A DNA stretch of 64,000 bases from Oceanicaulis alexandrii DSM 11625 (GTDB taxonomy: Bacteria > Pseudomonadota > Alphaproteobacteria > Caulobacterales > Maricaulaceae): NCBI RefSeq assembly GCF_000420265.1, contig NZ_ATUP01000001.1, forward strand, positions 992,001 to 1,056,000, read 5' to 3'. Made by a program: the position numbers and the translations under genes. The notes under the pieces are model-generated. The model saw nothing but the letters and a program-made list of their open reading frames with translations. It did no database searches and was not told where the DNA came from. Of this stretch, positions 26,304-35,096 are shown in pieces. Each line of letters opens with the position of its first letter. Position 1 is the first letter of the stretch.

Positions 26304-26792
26304 CTATTCAAACGACTGGATATGAGTGACGTTGTTAAAATCAAAGACATTTCTCCAAGGGCCGGTTCCATCACTTGAGCCGACAGAGAAGATCGAGAAC
26401 CCTAGCGCGCCATAGAGGCCGGAGCTGAGGAAATAGTCGCTATTCATGGAATGAGTGAACTCGATGCTCACGTCACACGAGCCGGGCATGACCTGCCAGG
26501 ACCCGGTGTGAAACTCGCCACTCGAGTTGCAATCAGAGTGGGAAGGGAGCGAAGTCTGGATAGCACCCCTGCCGGGTTGAGAGGGGTCTGGAAAGAAAGT
26601 CATCCGCCCCACCCTCGGCGACGGATTCGGGCCTCCCGCTGCCGGCACAAAGCAGATGACCGAGATCACCACCGTACTGAAAGGCGGCGTGTAGGCGCTC
26701 TCATCGCAAGCAGATAGATCCTGAGATTGCGCCATGGCGGCGCCCGTCGCCGCAAGACTAACAATCAAGGCTGATGCTGTCTTGAGTATCAT
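26304..26792 (-). CDS. Hypothetical secreted protein
   Basis: 162 residues with a cleavable signal peptide (ILKTASALIVSLAATGAAMA-Q). The mature part is small, beta-rich and contains four Cys (LSACDES, VICFVP, SDCNSS, GSCDVS), suggesting two disulfides. No family was recognised. Placed 5 bp upstream of ybgC on the same strand and downstream of ruvB. The base composition is slightly more AT than the neighbours, which may mark a lineage-specific gene. Confidence 0.6.
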   Translation of the reverse strand: MILKTASALIVSLAATGAAMAQSQDLSACDESAYTPPFSTVVISVICFVPAAGGPNPSPRVGRMTFFPDPSQPGRGAIQTSLPSHSDCNSSGEFHTGSWQVMPGSCDVSIEFTHSMNSDYFLSSGLYGALGFSIFSVGSSDGTGPWRNVFDFNNVTHIQSFE

Positions 26793-26831
26793 ATTGTCAC
26801 CCCTCGCCTATTCCGACCTTGATAAGCAAAA

Positions 26832-27863
26832 CTAGTTTCCAAACAGATCATCATTCAAGTGTTGCGGCATGGTGAAGCCCAGATGCTCATAGGCGCGCTT
26901 GGCGGCCACACGCCCGCGCGGGGTGCGCATGATGAAGCCCTGCTGAATCAGGAAAGGCTCGACCACGTCCTCCAGCGCATCGCGCGCCTCGGCGCAGGCT
27001 GCGGCCAGCGTCTCAACGCCCGCAGGTCCGCCGCCAAAGCCCTCGATCAGGACGCGCAGATAGCGCCGGTCGAGACTGTCGAGCCCGACCGCGTCCACTT
27101 CAAGCCGCCGCAAGGCGCCGTCGGCGACCTTGGCGTCGATCTCCGGCGCGCCGTCTTCCTCGGCGAAATCACGCACCCGGCGCAGAAGCCGTCCAGCGAC
27201 GCGGGGCGTGCCGCGGGCGCGCTTGGCGATCTCGATCGCGCCATCCTCGCTCATGGGCGCGCCCAGCTTGCGCGCGGCGCGGGCGACGATGCCCGACAAT
27301 TCCTCAACCGAATAAAACTCAAGCCGCACCGGCACGCCGAAGCGGTCGCGCAGCGGCGTCGCCAGAAGGCCGGCGCGCGTGGTGGCGCCCACCAGGGTGA
27401 ACGGCGGCAGATCGATGCGCACAGTACGCGCGCTCGGCCCCTCCCCGATCACCAGATCGAGGCAGAAATCCTCCATCGCCGGATAGAGGATCTCTTCGAC
27501 GGCGGGCAACAGCCGGTGGATTTCGTCGATGAACAGGACGTCGCGTTCTTCAAGATTGGTCAGGATCGCCGCCAGATCGCCCGCCTTGGCGATGACCGGG
27601 CCTGATGTGGCGCGAAAGTTCACGCCCAGCTCTTTCGCCACGATCTGCGCCAAAGTGGTCTTGCCCAGGCCCGGCGGGCCGGACAACAGGACATGGTCCA
27701 GCGCTTCGCCGCGCCGCCCGGCCGCCTGGGTGAAGACTTTCAGGTTTGCGATGGCCGCAGGCTGGCCCACGAACTCGTCAAACGAGAGCGGACGCAACGC
27801 CTTGTCCCGGCCATCGCCGGGGTTCGCGTCTGCAGAGATGATGCGCTCGTCCGGCTCGCTCAA
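26832..27863 (-). CDS. ruvB: Holliday junction branch migration ATPase RuvB
   Basis: Hexameric AAA+ motor that drives branch migration with RuvA. 343 residues: [20 protein letters not shown], Walker [13 protein letters not shown], Walker [16 protein letters not shown], sensor 1 [19 protein letters not shown] with the arginine finger, and the C-terminal winged helix ([20 protein letters not shown]). It overlaps ruvA by ATGA. It is the third gene of ruvC-ruvA-ruvB. Confidence 0.98.
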   Translation of the reverse strand: MSEPDERIISADANPGDGRDKALRPLSFDEFVGQPAAIANLKVFTQAAGRRGEALDHVLLSGPPGLGKTTLAQIVAKELGVNFRATSGPVIAKAGDLAAILTNLEERDVLFIDEIHRLLPAVEEILYPAMEDFCLDLVIGEGPSARTVRIDLPPFTLVGATTRAGLLATPLRDRFGVPVRLEFYSVEELSGIVARAARKLGAPMSEDGAIEIAKRARGTPRVAGRLLRRVRDFAEEDGAPEIDAKVADGALRRLEVDAVGLDSLDRRYLRVLIEGFGGGPAGVETLAAACAEARDALEDVVEPFLIQQGFIMRTPRGRVAAKRAYEHLGFTMPQHLNDDLFGN

Positions 27864-28510
27864 CGCGCCAGCTCCTTCAGGGCCGATTTGATCACCAGCC
27901 CTTCGGTCGCATCATCGCCGAGCTGACGCAAGGCTTCCGCAGCGGCCTTGCGCGCATCGCTTTCCGCATAGCCCAGATTGACCAGCGCGGAGACGGCGCT
28001 TTCACGCATGACATTGTCCGTGCGAGACGACGTGGCGGCTGGCGTATCGGCGCCTGCAGGCGCCAGAGCGGCGGCGAGTCCGGCTGCGCCGGCGCCCAGG
28101 GACCGGCCGAGCGGCGGCGCCTTGTCTTTCAGTTCCGTGGCGATGCGTTGGGCGAGCTTTTTGCCGACGCCCTTGGCGCGTTCAAACGGCATGGGATCGC
28201 CCAGGATCGCCGAGCTTTCAATCTCGCCCACATCAATCGCATCGAGCATGGCGAGGGCGTGTTTCGCGCCGACCCCTTGCACTGATTGCAGACGGACGAA
28301 CCAGGCGCGCTCTGAATCGCTCAAGAAACCGAAGAGTTTGAACTGATCCTCACGCACATGGGTCTCGATATGAAGCGACACGGGCTGTCCCGGCTCCAGC
28401 CGGGCGAGGGTGCGCGATCCGGCGCTGACCAGATATCCGACGCCATTGACGTCAATGACGGCTTCTTCCTCGCCGACACAGTCCACGACGCCCTTCAGCT
28501 TGCCAATCAT
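27860..28510 (-). CDS. ruvA: Holliday junction DNA-binding protein RuvA
   Basis: 216 residues, tetrameric four-way-junction binder. N-terminal OB fold ([29 protein letters not shown]), helix-hairpin-helix region ([19 protein letters not shown] and [20 protein letters not shown]), a flexible Ala/Gly linker, and a C-terminal RuvB-binding domain ([20 protein letters not shown]). It overlaps both ruvC and ruvB by 4 bp. Confidence 0.97.
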   Translation of the reverse strand: MIGKLKGVVDCVGEEEAVIDVNGVGYLVSAGSRTLARLEPGQPVSLHIETHVREDQFKLFGFLSDSERAWFVRLQSVQGVGAKHALAMLDAIDVGEIESSAILGDPMPFERAKGVGKKLAQRIATELKDKAPPLGRSLGAGAAGLAAALAPAGADTPAATSSRTDNVMRESAVSALVNLGYAESDARKAAAEALRQLGDDATEGLVIKSALKELAR

Positions 28511-29004
28511 GACGCCAGTCCTTTCATAGCGGTTCTGTGGTGAGCGTGGCAGACCGCGACCGCCAGCGCATCCGCCGCGTCCGCATCCGCCTTCGAGCCG
28601 GGCAGTAAAATCGCGATCATCGCCGCCACTTGCGCCTTTTCTGCGGAGCCGGTGCCCACGACCGACTTTTTCACGAGTTTGGGCGCGTATTCGCCCACCA
28701 CCAGCCCGGCGCGCGCCGGCGCCAGCATGGCCGCAGCCCGGGCCTGGCCCAGCTTGAGCGCGCTGACGGCGCTGGCGTGAACGAACTGATCCTCAACGGC
28801 AGCTTCATGCGGCTTGAACTGCTCAACCAGCACTTCGATGGCGTTGTAGATCACGGTCAAACGCTCCGCCATCGGCGCCTTGGGCGGCGCTTTGATGACG
28901 CCATACTCCACCAGCGACAGGCGAGAGCCTGTCTGGTCGATCACCCCCCAGCCCGTGGCGTTCAGCCCCGGATCAATGCCCAATATGCGAATCGAAGCGC
29001 TCAT
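28507..29004 (-). CDS. ruvC: Holliday junction resolvase RuvC
   Basis: 165-residue RNase H-fold endonuclease that cuts Holliday junctions. ILGIDPGLNATGWGV gives the first catalytic Asp, EAAVEDQFVHASAVSALKLG the catalytic Glu, and DADAADALAVAVCHAHH the last acidic residues. Head of the ruvCAB operon; the upstream 125 bp is shared with the divergent repeat-lipoprotein gene. Confidence 0.97.
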   Translation of the reverse strand: MSASIRILGIDPGLNATGWGVIDQTGSRLSLVEYGVIKAPPKAPMAERLTVIYNAIEVLVEQFKPHEAAVEDQFVHASAVSALKLGQARAAAMLAPARAGLVVGEYAPKLVKKSVVGTGSAEKAQVAAMIAILLPGSKADADAADALAVAVCHAHHRTAMKGLAS

Positions 29005-29129
29005 CGCTCACACCATAAGGCGCCCAGAACAAAAGGCGACCATTGCATGCACGTTCATCCGTTCAGGTCGCGTTCAGTTTTCTCCAACCCATAATGCGTG
29101 TAAGGTTTTAGTCTATGGGGGAGACGGAC

Positions 29130-29831
29130 ATGAGTAAGAAACGCAAGCTCTCAAGGCGCTCTTTTCTGACGCAAGTCGCGGGCGGCGTCACAGTGATCGG
29201 CGCGGCGGGTCTGACCGGTTGCGCGACCGCCAGCGGTCAGGGTTACACCGGTCAAACGGATGCGGATTCCGGCCCCTATGCGGACGCTGTGGGATATGGA
29301 CGCAATGGTCGGTATGGCGGCGGGCGCAACTGTACGGACGCCGATCAGGGCAATTATGCAGACCCCGCCAATCAGGGACGCAATTGCCGCGGCCAATCCG
29401 GTTACACCGATGCAGACCAGGGCCCGTACGCCGATCCGCCCGGACAGGGCCGAGGGGGCCAGCAAGGCGGGTATACTGATAGCGATCAGGGTCCGTACGC
29501 CGATCCGCCCGGACAGGGGCGTGGCGGCCAGCGCGGCGGCGGTCACACCGATAATGACCAGGGTCCGTATGCCGACCCGCCGGGTCAGGGCCGGGGCGGC
29601 CAGCGCAGTGGTCATACCGATAGCGATCAGGGCCCCTATGCGGACCCGCCCGGACAAGGGCGCGGCGGCCAGCGTGGCGGCGGTTACACCGATAACGATC
29701 AGGGCTCTTACGCGGATCCGGTCGGACAGGGTCGCGGCGGTCAGAGAGGCGGCCGGCGCGGCGGTCGTCAGTGTTCGGATTCTGATTCCGGCCCGTATGC
29801 CGATCCCGCCAATCAGGGCCGGCGCTGCTAA
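29130..29831 (+). CDS. Tat-exported lipoprotein built of acidic/GR-rich tandem repeats
   Basis: 233 residues. The N-terminus has a twin-arginine signal (KLSRRSFLTQVAGG) ending in a lipobox (GLTGC, C31), so the mature chain should be lipid-anchored after folded export. The rest is eight repeats of 19-29 residues with the core (T/S)DxD(Q/S)GxYADPxxQGR, followed by GGQRGG-type spacers; copies 3-7 are nearly identical. Cys residues occur only near the outer repeats (C68, C86, GRQC and the final GRRC). The DxDxG core could bind Ca2+. The ATG at 29130 was chosen for the Tat motif and the GGGGAG before it. The cupin gene starts 5 bp after the stop. Confidence 0.75.
   Translation: MSKKRKLSRRSFLTQVAGGVTVIGAAGLTGCATASGQGYTGQTDADSGPYADAVGYGRNGRYGGGRNCTDADQGNYADPANQGRNCRGQSGYTDADQGPYADPPGQGRGGQQGGYTDSDQGPYADPPGQGRGGQRGGGHTDNDQGPYADPPGQGRGGQRSGHTDSDQGPYADPPGQGRGGQRGGGYTDNDQGSYADPVGQGRGGQRGGRRGGRQCSDSDSGPYADPANQGRRC
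29256..29828 (+). repeat. Coding tandem repeats, eight copies
   Basis: In-frame repeats of about 66-75 bp that encode TDxDQGPYADPPGQGRGG-type units. Copies 3-7 (from 29403) are the most alike, including at silent positions, implying recent duplication or gene conversion. The first, second and last copies diverge and carry the Cys codons. Confidence 0.85.
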
Positions 29832-29836
29832 ACGAC

Positions 29837-31018
29837 ATGACCCTATCTGATGTAACGCCGGGCGTGCTGGCCGAGTTGATCGCTCCGCATGCGGCTGAAG
29901 CCTTTTTCGAGACGGTGTTCGAGACCCGGGCGCTGCACGCGCCGGGCTCGGCGCCGGATCGGTTCACGCCCCTGATCAGCCTTGCGGCGATTGACGCCAT
30001 GCTGGCCGAAGGTCTGTTTCGCGAAGGCGATCTGTCCATGGCGCGCGCCGAACCGCGCCTGCCTGACGGCGCCTGGTTGCGCGAGGATGGCCTGGTGGAT
30101 CGCGGCGAGGTCGCCCGGCTCTATCAGCAAGGCGCGACGCTGATCCTGCCGCAATTGCAGGCGCGACACCGGCCTCTTGCGGATCTGTGCCGCCAGCTGG
30201 AGGCGGACTTTTCCTGCCCGGTGCAGACCAATATCTACCTGACGCCGCCCAATGCGCAGGGGTTTCAGACCCATTACGACAATCATGACGTTCTGGTCCT
30301 GCAGGTGGAGGGCCGCAAGCGCTGGCGGCTTTATGACGCCCCGGTGGGTACGCCCTATCGCGGCGAACGCTTCACCCCGGGCCGCTTCGCCCAGACCGAG
30401 CCTCGCAAAGAGCTGGTGCTGGAGCCGGGCGATGTCCTGTATGTGCCGCGCGGGCTGATGCACGACGCGGTCAATGAGGGCGATGATCAGGCCTCGCTTC
30501 ACATCACAACGGGTCTGCTGGCGAAAACATGGGCGGACTTCCTGCTGGAAGCGGTGTCCGAAGCCGCCCTGCGCACACCCGCCCTGCGCCGGGCCTTGCC
30601 GCCGGGCTACGCCAGGGGCGCGGTCAGCCGCGAACATTTTGACGCGGCGTTTAAAAGCGCGCTGCGCGATGTGGGTCAAAATGCTGATCTTGATGCGGTG
30701 ATCGGCCTGTTCACTGACACCGCCATCACCTCGCGCCCGGCGGACACGCGCGGCGCGCTGACCTTCGGCGCGCTTACCCCGGACACGCAACTCAAACGCC
30801 GGCCGCTGATCGCATTGGAGCTCGCCGAGGATGACGAGCACATCGCCCTGGTCGCCCCTGGCGGCGCGCTGACCTTTGACAGAGACGCCGAGGCCGGGCT
30901 TGAGCGCCTGCTCTCAGGCGCAACGATCAGCCTGTCTGATTTCAGCGCCATGGACGACGCCAAGGCTCGTGATGTGATGGAGCGCCTGATCGCGTACGGG
31001 GTGGCGGAGCGGGCCTGA
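29837..31018 (+). CDS. JmjC-like cupin oxygenase (RoxA/YcfD type)
   Basis: 393 residues, cytoplasmic, of the cupin-4/JmjC family of Fe(II)/2-oxoglutarate oxygenases whose best-known members hydroxylate ribosomal proteins. The iron triad is visible: H146 and D148 in FQTHYDNHDVLVLQVEGRKR and H209 in LEPGDVLYVPRGLMHDAVNE. TNIYLTPPNAQGF precedes it, and a C-terminal winged-helix-like dimer part follows. Relatives with the same motif order act on Arg or His side chains of proteins. It starts 5 bp after a Tat lipoprotein with many GR-containing repeats, so that protein is a plausible substrate; a ribosomal protein is the other option. Confidence 0.8.
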   Translation: MTLSDVTPGVLAELIAPHAAEAFFETVFETRALHAPGSAPDRFTPLISLAAIDAMLAEGLFREGDLSMARAEPRLPDGAWLREDGLVDRGEVARLYQQGATLILPQLQARHRPLADLCRQLEADFSCPVQTNIYLTPPNAQGFQTHYDNHDVLVLQVEGRKRWRLYDAPVGTPYRGERFTPGRFAQTEPRKELVLEPGDVLYVPRGLMHDAVNEGDDQASLHITTGLLAKTWADFLLEAVSEAALRTPALRRALPPGYARGAVSREHFDAAFKSALRDVGQNADLDAVIGLFTDTAITSRPADTRGALTFGALTPDTQLKRRPLIALELAEDDEHIALVAPGGALTFDRDAEAGLERLLSGATISLSDFSAMDDAKARDVMERLIAYGVAERA

Positions 31019-31047
31019 CCCGCCCCGCCCTCCCCGAGGCCACACGT

Positions 31048-31305
31048 TTAACGGTTATCAGGCTGGGCGCGGACCAGCTCCAATCCGCGGCGCGTGACCC
31101 GATAGGGTCCGCCCTTGCGGGAGGCGAGCGCGCGTTTGGCCTTGAGCTTTCTGAACAGGCGCGGCGTCACGCCGGGCATCTTCCAGCCTTCGCGCGTGAT
31201 CAGCTCCACAGTCAAAATGCGGCCCGATGAAGTTTTGACGGCTGTAATGCAGCCGCCCTTGGCCAGCGCGTGCAACACGCGCTGTTCGTCTTTTGAGATA
31301 TCCAT
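31048..31305 (-). CDS. YjhX-family toxin homologue
   Basis: 85 residues starting MDISKDEQRVLHALAKGGCI, the UPF0386/YjhX signature (ISKxEQRVLHxLAxGG). It continues with ILTVELITREGWKMPGVTP and a basic winged-helix-like end. In E. coli, YjhX has been described as a toxin countered by the acetyltransferase YjhQ. No yjhQ-like gene is adjacent here, so it may be an orphan or serve as a regulator. The frame is open upstream to 31410, but homology begins at 31305. Confidence 0.8.
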   Translation of the reverse strand: MDISKDEQRVLHALAKGGCITAVKTSSGRILTVELITREGWKMPGVTPRLFRKLKAKRALASRKGGPYRVTRRGLELVRAQPDNR

Positions 31306-31395
31306 TGGATCTGTCGGTCCCGAGGGTCCGCAGCCGGGCTGCAGACACAAGAAAACGGCGCTCGCCGGCATGCAGCGAACGGGCTCTTGAAGGCC

Positions 31396-31425
31396 GCCTC
31401 TCCCCCGCAAACCGCGAGGAGAGGC
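31396..31425. terminator. Hairpin between tkt and the YjhX gene
   Basis: GCCTCTCC (31396-31403) pairs with GGAGAGGC (31418-31425) across a 14-nt loop. It lies downstream of tkt and upstream of the YjhX-like gene on the same strand. No clear T-tract. Confidence 0.4.
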
Positions 31426-31453
31426 CCTATCGGGTCTCAGACAGAGTATTACG

Positions 31454-31495
31454 CATAAGCGGTCTGGATATCACAAAACACCCAGACCGCCTATG
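31454..31495 (-). terminator. Terminator hairpin after tkt
   Basis: CATAaGCGGTCTGG (31454-31467) pairs with CCAGACCGCcTATG (31482-31495), loop of 14 nt, 10 bp after the tkt stop. A strong GC stem but without a long T run. Confidence 0.55.
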
Positions 31496-31504
31496 TCCTA
31501 AAGG

Positions 31505-33493
31505 TCACACGCGCTTGAGCGCCTGCTCCACCACCGCGTCGGCGGTGACGCCGAAATGCTCATAGAGCGCTTCAGCGGGCGCCGAGGCGCCAAAGCCCTC
31601 CATGCCCACAAAGCCGCCTTCCAGGCCGATCAGGCCGTCCCAGCCCCAGCGCAAGGCCGCTTCGACCGCCACGACGGGCAGTTTCGGATCAACCACGGAG
31701 GCGCGATAGCCTGCATCCTGCTTGAGGAAGGTTTCCAGCGACGGCGCGGAGACGACGCGCGCGCGAACGCCCTTGTCCTTGAGTTTGGCCTGCGCCTCGA
31801 TGGCAAGGCTCAGCTCGGTGCCGGTGCCGATCAGGGTGACTTGCGCCTCGCCCTCCGCTTCGCGGATCACATAAGCGCCTTTGGCGGAGAGGTTCGTCGC
31901 GCCGTCGTCCTGGCGCGCATGGGGAACTTTCTGACGCGACAGCACCAGAACTGTCGGGCCGTCGGTGCGTTCGAGCGCGCATTTCCACGCTTCCGCCGCT
32001 TCCACCGCATCGCCGGGGCGGTACACCGCCACATTGGGCATGGACCGCAGCGCGGTCAGATGCTCGACCGGCTGGTGGGTCGGGCCGTCTTCGCCAAGAC
32101 CGATGGAGTCGTGGGTGAAGACATAGATCACCGGCTGGTTCATCAACGCAGACAGGCGGATCGCGCCGCGGCAATAGTCAGAGAACACCAGGAAGGTGCC
32201 CGAATAGGGCCGCAAGCCGCCATGCAGCGCCATGCCGTTCATGGCCGCCGCCATGCCGAACTCGCGCACGCCATAGTGGACATAGGAGCCCGAGAAATCG
32301 TCCGGCGTGATCGAGGCCATGCCCGGCGCGTGGGTGTTGTTGGAGCCCGTCAGGTCGGCGGAACCGCCGATGAGGCCGGGGAAGGCCTGCCAGAAGGCTT
32401 CGATCGCCTTGCCGGACGACGCGCGGGTCGCCAGCGCCGGCTTGTCGCTGAGCGTTTTCTGGATGTGCGCGTCCAGCGCGTCCAAAGCGGCTTTCGGCGG
32501 TTCAGCCGCCAGTTGCGCGGTGAAGGCGGCGGCCTTGTCAGACGCCTTCAGGCGGGCGTCCCAGGCCTCGCGCGTCTGCGCTCCCAGCTCGGAGACAAAG
32601 CGCCAGCCGTCATAAATCTCGTCGGGGATCACGAAGGGCTCATGGCTCCAGCCCAGCGCTTCGCGTGCGCCCTTGATCTCCTCGGCGCCCAGCGGCGCGC
32701 CATGGCTGCCGGCGGTGCCCGCCTTGGTGGGCGCGCCAAAGCCGATCGTGGTCTTGCACGCGATCAGCACCGGCTTGTCAGACATCTTGGCGTCATTGAG
32801 CGCCTTGTCGACAGCCGCCGCGTCATGACCGTCCACTTCCATCGTGGTCCAGCCTGCGCTCTCAAAACGCTGGCGATGATCGACCGTGTCAGACAGCGCG
32901 GTGTCGCCATCGATCTGGATGGAATTGTCATCCCACAGCACCACCAGCTTGCTCAGCTTGAGATGGCCGGCGATAGAGATCGCTTCCTGGCTGACGCCTT
33001 CCTGAAGGTCGCCGTCAGAGGCGATCACCCAGGTGCGGTGATCCACCAGATCATCGCCGTAATGCGCGTTCATCATGCGCTCGCCCAGCGCCATGCCCAC
33101 AGCCGTCGCCAGGCCCTGGCCCAGCGGGCCGGTGGTGGTCTCGATGCCCGGCGCATGACCGAATTCAGGGTGACCGGCGGTTTTCGAGCCCAGCTGACGG
33201 AAGTTTTTGAGCTCTTCCATCGTCATCTCTTCAACCCCGATCAGGTGCAGGATCGAATAGAGCAGCATGGAGCCATGACCCGCCGACAACACGAACCGGT
33301 CCCGGTCGGCCCATTGGGTGTCCTTGGGATCAAACTTGATATGCCGGGTCCACAAGACCGTCGCCACATCGGCCATGCCCATGGGCATGCCGGGGTGACC
33401 GGACTTGGCGGCTTCAACAGCGTCCATGGACAGGGCGCGAACCGCATTGGCGAGGGGCTGGATCCGGGCCGGATCAAGAGCGGGCTGGGTCAT
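31505..33493 (-). CDS. tkt: Transketolase
   Basis: Thiamine-diphosphate enzyme of the pentose phosphate pathway moving two-carbon units between sugar phosphates. 662 residues: ALSMDAVEAAKSGHPGMPMG, DRFVLSAGHGSMLLYSILHL, GPLGQGLATAVGMALGERMM and the ThDP motif ASDGDLQEGVSQE followed by DDNSIQIDG; in the second half FVFSDYCRGAIRLSALMNQP and THDSIGLGEDGPTHQPVEHL. The ATG at 33493 (MTQPALDPARIQPLANAVRA) is the family start. It lies 70 bp downstream of pgi and probably shares its transcript; a hairpin follows. Confidence 0.97.
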   Translation of the reverse strand: MTQPALDPARIQPLANAVRALSMDAVEAAKSGHPGMPMGMADVATVLWTRHIKFDPKDTQWADRDRFVLSAGHGSMLLYSILHLIGVEEMTMEELKNFRQLGSKTAGHPEFGHAPGIETTTGPLGQGLATAVGMALGERMMNAHYGDDLVDHRTWVIASDGDLQEGVSQEAISIAGHLKLSKLVVLWDDNSIQIDGDTALSDTVDHRQRFESAGWTTMEVDGHDAAAVDKALNDAKMSDKPVLIACKTTIGFGAPTKAGTAGSHGAPLGAEEIKGAREALGWSHEPFVIPDEIYDGWRFVSELGAQTREAWDARLKASDKAAAFTAQLAAEPPKAALDALDAHIQKTLSDKPALATRASSGKAIEAFWQAFPGLIGGSADLTGSNNTHAPGMASITPDDFSGSYVHYGVREFGMAAAMNGMALHGGLRPYSGTFLVFSDYCRGAIRLSALMNQPVIYVFTHDSIGLGEDGPTHQPVEHLTALRSMPNVAVYRPGDAVEAAEAWKCALERTDGPTVLVLSRQKVPHARQDDGATNLSAKGAYVIREAEGEAQVTLIGTGTELSLAIEAQAKLKDKGVRARVVSAPSLETFLKQDAGYRASVVDPKLPVVAVEAALRWGWDGLIGLEGGFVGMEGFGASAPAEALYEHFGVTADAVVEQALKRV

Positions 33494-33563
33494 ATCGCTG
33501 GCCTTTATCGTGTGCGGGTGCGAAGGGCGTATCGGCAAAGTGTTTACACAGCCCTGAGCATCA

Positions 33564-35096
33564 TCAATCAAGGCCCAATCGGTGCGTCAGCTCACGCGCC
33601 GGGCCGTCAAACCCGGCCATGTCGCCGGAAAGGATGGAGCGGGCAAGGCTTTTGCCCAGCTCGACGCCCCATTGGTCAAACGGGTTGAGGCCGTAAATCA
33701 CGGCTTCCACAAAGACTTTGTGCTCGTGCAGCGCGATCAGCGCGCCCAGGGTTTCTGGGTTCAGCCGGTCCATCACGAATGTGGCGCTGGCGCGCCCGCC
33801 CCGGATCGCCTTGTGCTTCGCCAGATCGCCTTCGCCCGTACGGCCATGAGTCAAAGCCGCGCCCTGAGCGGCGAGATTGGCGTTTAGCGCCCGAACGCGC
33901 TCATCCGTCCGGCCATGATCGGCGATGGCGATGAAATCAACCGGCGCTTCATCCAGCCCCTGATGCAGCCATTGAAACACGGAATGCTGCAGGTCTGATC
34001 CGCGTCCGCCCCAGACCAGGGGTCCGCTATGGCCCTCAGACAAGGGCTCGCCTTCCGCGTTCACGGACTTGCCCAGGCTTTCCATTTCCAGCTGCTGCAG
34101 ATAGCTCGGCAGGCGCTCCAGGCGCGAGGAATAGGCCGCCACACAACGAGACGGCAGCCCCAGGCCCGCGCGATTGAACACGTCGATCAACGCTTTCGCC
34201 ACGGGCATGTTGCGCGCGAGCGGCGTTGTCGCGACATGCTCGTCCATCGCTTGCGCGCCTTTGAGCAGGCGATCAAACACGTCAGAGCCCAGACCCGTCT
34301 CCAGCGCCAGCCCGGCGGCTGACCACAGCGAATAGCGCCCGCCCACGCCATCGAGAAAGGCGAAGATCCGTTCGTCATCCAGACCAAACGCCCTGGCCTT
34401 GTCAGGACAGGCGGTGGCGGCGGCGAAGCGGGCGCTGACGCCCGCCTCCCCCAGATGCTCGACGACCCAAGCGCGCGCCGCGCGCGCATTCATCAAGGTT
34501 TCCTGGGTGGTGAAGGATTTGGAGATCACCAGGATCAGCGTGGTCTCAGCATCAGCGCCTTCCAGCGCGTCATCAAGATCGGCCGGATCGAGATTGGAGA
34601 CGAAATGCGTCTCGACGCCGTCGCGGCGGAACGCGCCAAGCGCGTCATAGACAAAGCGCGGTCCCAGATCGGACCCGCCAATGCCGATATTGACCACGCG
34701 CCGCACCGGATGTCCGTCCAGCGCATCGGGCCGCCCCATGAGGTCGGCGAAAGCGCGCGTCTTCTTGCGGGTGGCGATCATCGCCGCGGCGGCGTCCGAC
34801 TCGCCCAACAGCGCAGGATTACGGCAGGCGGGGTGCAGGGCCGGGCGTTGTTCGGTGCCGTTCACGATCTCGCCCGCGAACAGGGCCGCCAGCCGTTCGT
34901 CGACGCCTAACATGTCAGCCCGCTCGACCAGCGCCCGCCAGGTCGGCAGGGTCAGCTTTTGTCGCCGCAAATCGAGATAAAGCCCCGCCGCCTCGAACTG
35001 CAGCGCGTCTGACCGCGCCTCGTCTGACAGAAGGCTCGCCATGTCGACGCTGGCTTGCGCCGCGGCGATCGCCTTCATCCCCGTCTCAGACGTCAT
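33564..35096 (-). CDS. pgi: Glucose-6-phosphate isomerase
   Basis: Interconverts glucose-6-phosphate and fructose-6-phosphate. About 510 residues: VNIGIGGSDLGPRFVYDAL, VISKSFTTQETLMNARAARA, DGVGGRYSLWSAAGLALETG, NAEGEPLSEGHSGPLVWGGR and NPFDQWGVELGKSLARSIL match the SIS-fold PGI family, including the GxGGRxS and QGVELGK-like signatures. ATG at 35096 is preferred (GGGG at a suitable distance); ATG at 35102 is possible. Either way the start overlaps the end of the ArsR-methyltransferase gene, so the two are coupled. Confidence 0.96.
   Translation of the reverse strand: MTSETGMKAIAAAQASVDMASLLSDEARSDALQFEAAGLYLDLRRQKLTLPTWRALVERADMLGVDERLAALFAGEIVNGTEQRPALHPACRNPALLGESDAAAAMIATRKKTRAFADLMGRPDALDGHPVRRVVNIGIGGSDLGPRFVYDALGAFRRDGVETHFVSNLDPADLDDALEGADAETTLILVISKSFTTQETLMNARAARAWVVEHLGEAGVSARFAAATACPDKARAFGLDDERIFAFLDGVGGRYSLWSAAGLALETGLGSDVFDRLLKGAQAMDEHVATTPLARNMPVAKALIDVFNRAGLGLPSRCVAAYSSRLERLPSYLQQLEMESLGKSVNAEGEPLSEGHSGPLVWGGRGSDLQHSVFQWLHQGLDEAPVDFIAIADHGRTDERVRALNANLAAQGAALTHGRTGEGDLAKHKAIRGGRASATFVMDRLNPETLGALIALHEHKVFVEAVIYGLNPFDQWGVELGKSLARSILSGDMAGFDGPARELTHRLGLD

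Noticed and set aside
29256-29828. Regularly spaced repeats that could suggest a CRISPR array
   Set aside because: They are in-frame coding repeats with no unique spacers; the unit encodes a clear peptide pattern.
31556-33688. 710-codon open frame opposite tkt
   Set aside because: Antisense to a clear transketolase gene, with no domain character.
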